DNA of 64,000 nt from Elusimicrobiota bacterium. GTDB lineage: Bacteria; Elusimicrobiota; Elusimicrobia; FEN-1173. The stretch spans positions 1,302,001-1,366,000 of the forward strand of contig JADJJR010000001.1 of the NCBI GenBank assembly GCA_016706425.1, in the 5' to 3' direction. Made by a program: the position numbers and the translations under genes. Below the pieces are notes generated by a model. That model was given only the letters and a program-made list of their open reading frames with translations. It made no database searches and had not been told where the DNA came from. Shown here piece by piece: positions 59,433 to 64,000 of this stretch; the first letter of the stretch is position 1, and each line of letters starts with the position of its first letter.

Positions 59433-61676
59433 ATGAAACTCTTCGCCCGCTACCGCTCTTCGCCCACACGCGCCCGCCGCCGGACCGCGGCGTCACGGAT
59501 GCCCCTCGTCGGCGTCGCCCTCGCTTCCGCTTCGCTCATCGCTTTTTACACCGTGTTGTTCCCGTTCGGCGATTGGGGCCGGCCCATCAAGGGCGCCTTG
59601 GCCACCGCTTTCGGCATCGGCCGTTTTTTCGTGCCCCTGTTAACGGGTTACGTCGGTTTGCGGTTGTCCCTGTCGCGCCCTTGGCCCCAGGGGGTGTTGC
59701 GCGCCGCTCTGTGGTCGGGCCTGTTGTTTTTCGGACTTTGCTTTGTGAGCTTATTTTCCCGTTTGGCCTACGGGGCCAACGTCGCCGGCCTGGTCGGGTT
59801 GGCGGGGGCGGATTTATTCTCCCGCATGTTCGGCGCGCCCGGCGCCTGGCTCGTCTCCTTGGCGGGGGCCGCTTTTGTGGTCACGGCTCTTTTCCGCGTC
59901 ACCCCCGCCGCCGTGGTGGAATGGGTCTGGAACCGGCTCCGGGATGATTTGAACGAATGGCGGCGCGCGCGCCGGGAAATCCGGGTCGCCCGGGAAGTCG
60001 TTGTGAAACCCCGGCCCATAACGGCGCCCGACCCCGTCGTCGCGATCGCGCCGGCGGGAACGCCGCGCATCGAACGCCCCGCGGCCCCGCCCAAACCCGC
60101 GCCCCGGCCCGCGTTGGACACCCCGCCCCCGAAACCGGCCGCCGAGGAAAAACCCGCGGCGGCAACGGGATCCCTCTCGCCCCCAACGGCCCCGGTGCCG
60201 GTTTTTAGATTGCCGGCCCTCACTTTGTTGCAGGACTACACGGGGTCGTCGGCGCCGCCCGCCGAGGGGGATTTGGTCGCCAAGGCGCGCCTCCTCGAGC
60301 AGACCCTTCAAAATTTCGGCGTCCAGGCGCGCACGACGGACATCCACCCGGGGCCCGTGATCACCCGGTTCGATTTGGAGCCCGCGCCCGGCGTCAAAAT
60401 CAGTTCCATCGTGAATCTCTCCGACGACATCGCCCTCGCCATGAAAGCGACGCGCGTGCGCGTCCTGGCCCCGGTGCCCGGCAAGGGGGCCGTGGGCATC
60501 GAGCTGCCCAACCCCGAAACGGTGACCGTCGGGTTAAAAGAAATCCTTTCCGACGCCCGCGTCCAGTCCACGCGGTCGCCCCTGGCCGTCGCCCTCGGCA
60601 AATCGAGTTCCGGCGAACCTTTTTTCGCCGACCTGGCCCCCATGCCGCACTTGCTCGTCGCCGGCGCGACGGGCACGGGCAAATCGGTGTGCATCCACAC
60701 GCTCATTATGTCGATCTTGCTGCGGGCCACGCCGGACCGTGTGAAATTCGTGCTCATCGACCCCAAACGGCTCGAGCTGCCGTTTTACGAAGGCATGCCG
60801 CACCTCTACGACCCCCGCACCGGGGCCGAGGGGGCGCAGGTCATCACGCAGCCCAAGGAGGCCGCCAAGGCCCTGGTGCGTCTGGTGAAAGTGATGGAGC
60901 ACCGCTACGACGTATTCGCCCGAGCCAACGTGCGCAACATCGAAGGGTACAACGACAAAAGGGCCGCCCAGGGGTTGCCCCCCGAGTTTTACATCGTGGT
61001 CGTGATCGACGAATTGGCGGATTTGATGCTGATTTCCGCCCGGGAGGTCGAGGATTGCATCCAACGCCTCGCCCAGATGGCCCGCGCGGTGGGCATCCAC
61101 CTCGTGCTGGCCACGCAGCGCCCCTCCGTGGACGTGATCACCGGCGTGATCAAGGCGAACCTGCCCGCGCGCATCGCGCTGCGGGTCGCTTCCCAAACCG
61201 ACAGCCGCGTCATTTTGGACACGCCCGGCGCCGAGTCCCTCGTGGGCCGCGGCGACATGCTCTTTTTGCCCGCCGGGGCCCCGCAACCGATCCGCCTGCA
61301 GGGGGCTTTCGTCTCGGAAAAAGAGGTCGAGGCCGTCGTGGGATTCTTGAAATCCCAGGGCGGCCCCCGCTACCCCGACATTTTCGCCGAGATGGCCGCC
61401 ACCCAGGCGGCCGCGGAGGACGCGGAAACCCGCCAAGAGCTGGACCAGGCCCTTCGGCTGATCATGGAGCGCAAGCGGGTCTCGCAGGATCTGCTCAAGG
61501 CCCATTTCGGGTCGTCGGCCCGGGCGACCAACGTGTTGTCGTTGCTCGAGGTGCGGGGGTACATTCACAAGCCCGAGGGCACCAATAAGTGGGAAATCAA
61601 TTTTGATAAAATCCAGGATCTGTTCCGGTTGCCGTCCGCGGCGACCGCCGGCGAATCGACGGAGGAAACCGAATGA
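59433..61676 (+). CDS. ftsK: DNA translocase FtsK/SpoIIIE
   Basis: FtsK pumps DNA at the division septum. The 747-residue protein has four N-terminal membrane helices (about 26-165), a Pro/Ala-rich linker (about 190-265), the ATPase with Walker A GATGTGKSV (near 411), VVIDELADLMLI and ATQRPSVDVITGVIKANLPARIA, and a gamma winged-helix domain (about 675-735) for oriented DNA motifs. TAAAAT at 59418-59423 is nine bases upstream of the ATG. Confidence 0.97.
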   Translation: MKLFARYRSSPTRARRRTAASRMPLVGVALASASLIAFYTVLFPFGDWGRPIKGALATAFGIGRFFVPLLTGYVGLRLSLSRPWPQGVLRAALWSGLLFFGLCFVSLFSRLAYGANVAGLVGLAGADLFSRMFGAPGAWLVSLAGAAFVVTALFRVTPAAVVEWVWNRLRDDLNEWRRARREIRVAREVVVKPRPITAPDPVVAIAPAGTPRIERPAAPPKPAPRPALDTPPPKPAAEEKPAAATGSLSPPTAPVPVFRLPALTLLQDYTGSSAPPAEGDLVAKARLLEQTLQNFGVQARTTDIHPGPVITRFDLEPAPGVKISSIVNLSDDIALAMKATRVRVLAPVPGKGAVGIELPNPETVTVGLKEILSDARVQSTRSPLAVALGKSSSGEPFFADLAPMPHLLVAGATGTGKSVCIHTLIMSILLRATPDRVKFVLIDPKRLELPFYEGMPHLYDPRTGAEGAQVITQPKEAAKALVRLVKVMEHRYDVFARANVRNIEGYNDKRAAQGLPPEFYIVVVIDELADLMLISAREVEDCIQRLAQMARAVGIHLVLATQRPSVDVITGVIKANLPARIALRVASQTDSRVILDTPGAESLVGRGDMLFLPAGAPQPIRLQGAFVSEKEVEAVVGFLKSQGGPRYPDIFAEMAATQAAAEDAETRQELDQALRLIMERKRVSQDLLKAHFGSSARATNVLSLLEVRGYIHKPEGTNKWEINFDKIQDLFRLPSAATAGESTEETE

Positions 61677-62323
61677 TGCGCGTCTTGTGGGGAATGGCTT
61701 TGGTCTTGAGCGCGGGGGCGTTGTCCGCCGCCTCGGTCGAAGACGTGTTGGGACGCCTGGAACGCTCCGAGGGCGAAATCAAAACCCTTTCGTTCGATTA
61801 CCGCCAGACGGCGAGCTTGTCCGTCGGAAAAACGGAAACCGCGGTTTCGGGCCGGGTTTCCTTTCAACGCCCCGATCGCTTCCGCATCGAGACCGCGGGC
61901 CCCGCGGCGCAAACGGTGGTGTCGGACGGCACCCACCTGTGGATCCACACCCCGGCCCACAAACAGGTGATCAGGGACACTTTGAAAGGCGTGTTGGGCG
62001 CCCAGGGGGTGCCCGCCGGTCTTGGAAGTTTCCAATGGAAGGCGGCCGATTTGAAAAGGGAATTCAACGTCTCCGTCGATGATGCCGCCGGCGAGACGCC
62101 GGTTTTGGTGTTGACCCCCAAAGCCGGGGGGGACACCGTGGTGCGGCTCTGGGTCGACATGAAAACCGGCGTCGCGATGAAAACCGCCTTGAGCGCCGAA
62201 ACCGTGAAGACCGAGGTGACGTTGGCCAACGTCCGGGTGAACCCCCGCTTGGCCAAAACCCTCTTTCGGTTCAAACCCCCCGCCGGCACGGAGGTGCTGG
62301 ATATGCCGGTGATCGCGCCATGA
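61673..62323 (+). CDS. lolA: Outer-membrane lipoprotein carrier LolA-like
   Basis: LolA shuttles lipoproteins across the periplasm. The 216-residue protein has a signal peptide (about 1-20), then LSFDYRQTASLSVGKTETAVSGRVSFQRPDRFRIE-like strands, SDGTHLWIHTPAHKQV and a C-terminal LolA-like strand set (RVNPRLAKTLFRFKPPAGTEV). Position after ftsK is typical of lolA. No LolB is seen. Confidence 0.9.
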   Translation: MMRVLWGMALVLSAGALSAASVEDVLGRLERSEGEIKTLSFDYRQTASLSVGKTETAVSGRVSFQRPDRFRIETAGPAAQTVVSDGTHLWIHTPAHKQVIRDTLKGVLGAQGVPAGLGSFQWKAADLKREFNVSVDDAAGETPVLVLTPKAGGDTVVRLWVDMKTGVAMKTALSAETVKTEVTLANVRVNPRLAKTLFRFKPPAGTEVLDMPVIAP

Positions 62324-63141
62324 GCGAACTGGATCCCAACACGCCGGGCCTTCTGGGGCAGACGCTCAAAAACCGCCGTCTCCAAAAAGGCTTGGCCCTT
62401 GAAGATGTGACGCGGGCGCTGCGCGTGCCCACCCGTTATCTGAACGCCCTCGAAGAGGAACGCTGGTCGGACCTTCCCGCCCGGGTCTATCTCGAAGGAT
62501 TTTTGGTCAAGTACGCGGAATTTTTGGGTCTGGATTCCAAAGACATGGTGGCCCGGGTCCGCGAGGCGGTGGGCGTGGTGGAAAAACCGGCGTTTTCCCA
62601 TCCCAAACCCGTTCCCGAAGCTTTGGACGACGCCTCCCTGGCGCCCATTCGATTCGGGTTGTTGTTGGTGGCCTTGATCCTGGCCGGGGCGGGGGGGTTC
62701 TACTTTTTCCGTCACCAAGAAATTCGCACCACCCTCGCGGATATGCCCTTGAACCAGGTCACGGAGCCCGATGTGGTGTTCAGCACGGGAACGGTCCCCG
62801 GGGGGGCTCCCGCGGCGGTCGAAACTTCCCCAACGACGAGCCCCAACGGCCACACGTTGGTTTTGAAGGCGACCCTGCCCGTTTGGGTGCGGGTCCGGTT
62901 GGACGGCGCGGTCAAGTTCGAAGGCACGTTGAAAGCGGGCGACCTGCGCACATGGCCCTTCAACAACGCGGCGCGCTTGCGCTTGGGCAACAGTTCGCGC
63001 GTGGAGTTGAGCATCGACGGGACCTTCGCGTCCAAGTCCGACAGCACCGCCCCCGGGGATTTCGTTTGGCCGTCCCGGAGCGCGACCGCGGCCATCGTCC
63101 CTTCGGATCCCGTTTCCACCCACACCGTCAAGACACCCTGA
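62320..63141 (+). CDS. rodZ: RodZ-like helix-turn-helix membrane protein
   Basis: The 273-residue protein has an N-terminal Xre-type helix-turn-helix (LGQTLKNRRLQKGLALEDVTRALRVPTRYLNALEEERW), one membrane helix (about 107-126) and a periplasmic DUF4115-like domain (LKATLPVWVRVRLDG, LKAGDLRTWPF). This is the RodZ architecture, which links the MreB cytoskeleton to the membrane. No mre genes are in the window. It overlaps lolA by four bases. Confidence 0.9.
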   Translation: MSELDPNTPGLLGQTLKNRRLQKGLALEDVTRALRVPTRYLNALEEERWSDLPARVYLEGFLVKYAEFLGLDSKDMVARVREAVGVVEKPAFSHPKPVPEALDDASLAPIRFGLLLVALILAGAGGFYFFRHQEIRTTLADMPLNQVTEPDVVFSTGTVPGGAPAAVETSPTTSPNGHTLVLKATLPVWVRVRLDGAVKFEGTLKAGDLRTWPFNNAARLRLGNSSRVELSIDGTFASKSDSTAPGDFVWPSRSATAAIVPSDPVSTHTVKTP

Positions 63142-63145
63142 ATTT

Positions 63146-64000
63146 ATGTCCCTCGGCCGCGTGGCCTTTGTGGTCCTGGGATGCGCCAAAAATCAGGTGG
63201 AGGCGGAAAGCATGTCGTCCCGCCTGGCCCGGGACGGTTGGGACCTCACCGCCGACATCCCCAACGCCAATTTGGTGGTCGTCCATTCCTGCGGATTTTT
63301 GGACGCCGCCCGCCAAGAAGCCCGGGACACCCTGGGCAACGTGCGGCGGGCTTCCCCCAAGGCCTCGGTGGTCCTGACGGGTTGTTTCGCCCAATATTTG
63401 AACGGCCGCCGGCTGCCCGGGGTGGACGCGATATTGGGAACGGGGCAATTTGACCGACTGCCCGCCGTCTTGGAGGGCCTGCGGCGAAAACGATCCGCTC
63501 CCCCGGCGATTCCCCGGTCGGGCCCCGCGGGCTACCACGACGCGAGCCGCCCCCGCCCCCTTCCGCCGGGGCAGTTGTCCGCCTACGTGCGGATCTCCGA
63601 AGGTTGCAACCACCGTTGCACGTTTTGCGTCATTCCCCAGTTGCGCGGGTCCCTCAAGAGCCGGCCGCCGGAGGACATTTTCGCGGAGGCCCGGGACCTG
63701 ACCGACCGGGGGGTGCGCGAGCTGGTGTTGATTTCCCAGGACACCACCGATTACGGCCGGGACACGGGCCGTCGGTTGCCGTTTTTGATCGAGGAACTGG
63801 CGTCCTGGCCGAAGCTGGACTGGTTGCGCCTCCTCTACGCCTACCCGTCGGAAGTCGACGACGCGTTGATCGCGCTGTTGGCCGGGGAGCCGAAGCTGTT
63901 GGGGTATCTGGACATGCCGTTGCAGCACATCGCCGACCCGGTGTTGAAAGCCATGGCCCGCGACAGCGGCGAAAAAGAGACCCGACGCCTTTTGGACCGG
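63146..64000 (+). CDS. rimO: Ribosomal protein S12 methylthiotransferase RimO (3' end outside window)
   Basis: RimO methylthiolates an aspartate of S12. The visible 285 residues contain the N-terminal MTTase domain with its cluster cysteines (VLGCAKNQVEAE, HSCGFLDAARQEA, TGCFAQ), the radical-SAM motif CNHRCTFCVIPQLRG and LISQDTTDYGRD followed by the YAYPSEV segment. The catalytic and TRAM ends lie beyond the right edge. SCGF-type residues fit RimO better than MiaB. Confidence 0.96.
   Translation, partial: MSLGRVAFVVLGCAKNQVEAESMSSRLARDGWDLTADIPNANLVVVHSCGFLDAARQEARDTLGNVRRASPKASVVLTGCFAQYLNGRRLPGVDAILGTGQFDRLPAVLEGLRRKRSAPPAIPRSGPAGYHDASRPRPLPPGQLSAYVRISEGCNHRCTFCVIPQLRGSLKSRPPEDIFAEARDLTDRGVRELVLISQDTTDYGRDTGRRLPFLIEELASWPKLDWLRLLYAYPSEVDDALIALLAGEPKLLGYLDMPLQHIADPVLKAMARDSGEKETRRLLDR

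Overview
The window is G+C-rich bacterial DNA, densely packed and almost entirely coding. Many neighbouring genes overlap by 1-14 bases at ATGA, GTGA or TAATG junctions. LolA, a RodZ-like protein, TatA/TatC and UppP point to a diderm (Gram-negative-type) cell. The mix of genes, and above all a decayed type IV pilin-like gene (LIELM start, KAKEATVK, YYADNEG, VNCT), suggests an uncultivated member of the Elusimicrobiota. That assignment is inference, because no rRNA gene is present.

Layout. 1-4023 (minus): the start of a giant protein with a signal peptide, a membrane hairpin and a Lon-type AAA+ ATPase, running off the left edge. 4071-6800: an operator-like repeat array, a lone receiver protein, and an OmpR-type regulator with its histidine kinase. 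6835-11424: small membrane and DsrE-like proteins, nadA, moaD/moaE, an EVE-domain protein, a peroxiredoxin, folE and a gph-like phosphatase. 11421-18973: a sulfur/cysteine block (MoeB-rhodanese, LacI-type regulator, CysM-like synthase, JAMM hydrolase, siroheme sulfite reductase, second MoeB/ThiF) followed by a CvrA/NhaP2 antiporter. 18974-19656: an A+T-richer gap with the pilin pseudogene. 19657-31626: a bacterial histone-fold gene, ubiE/menG, eleven complex I genes (nuoABCD HIJKLMN, no nuoEFG) and a polyprenyl diphosphate synthase. 31640-32942: tatA, tatC and an archaeal-type ferredoxin. 33205-41835: a structured leader RNA, then rpsB-tsf-pyrH-frr-uppS-cdsA-dxr-rseP-proS. 41866-46557: a signalling island (cyclic-nucleotide-binding-like protein, CHASE2 Ser/Thr kinase, PP2C phosphatase, FHA protein). 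46649-53738: rimP-nusA-infB-rbfA-nrnA-truB-ribF. 53758-64000: yjdF, a secreted metallopeptidase, rpsO, pnp, accB, a winged-helix protein, uppP, ftsK, lolA, a rodZ-like gene and partial rimO.

How the genes fit together. Quinone head-group methylation (UbiE/MenG), the quinone tail synthase and complex I flank one another, so this looks like a quinone-reducing respiratory unit. It lacks the NADH-oxidising module, and the dicluster ferredoxin just downstream is a plausible electron donor. The sulfur block could reduce sulfite and build cysteine on a protein carrier, but no di-glycine sulfur-carrier protein is visible; the only ubiquitin-like protein nearby, MoaD, lacks the C-terminal GG. The rpsB-proS and rimP-ribF runs are ordinary translation, envelope and isoprenoid operons.

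The points most worth following up are the giant Lon-like membrane protein, the histone-fold gene beside the respiratory operon, the carrier-less cysteine cluster, the archaeal-type ferredoxin paired with NADH-module-free complex I, the structured leader RNAs before rpsB and pnp, divergent promoters sharing one palindromic -35 element, and a recurring pattern of -10-like boxes placed so close to start codons that several transcripts may be leaderless.
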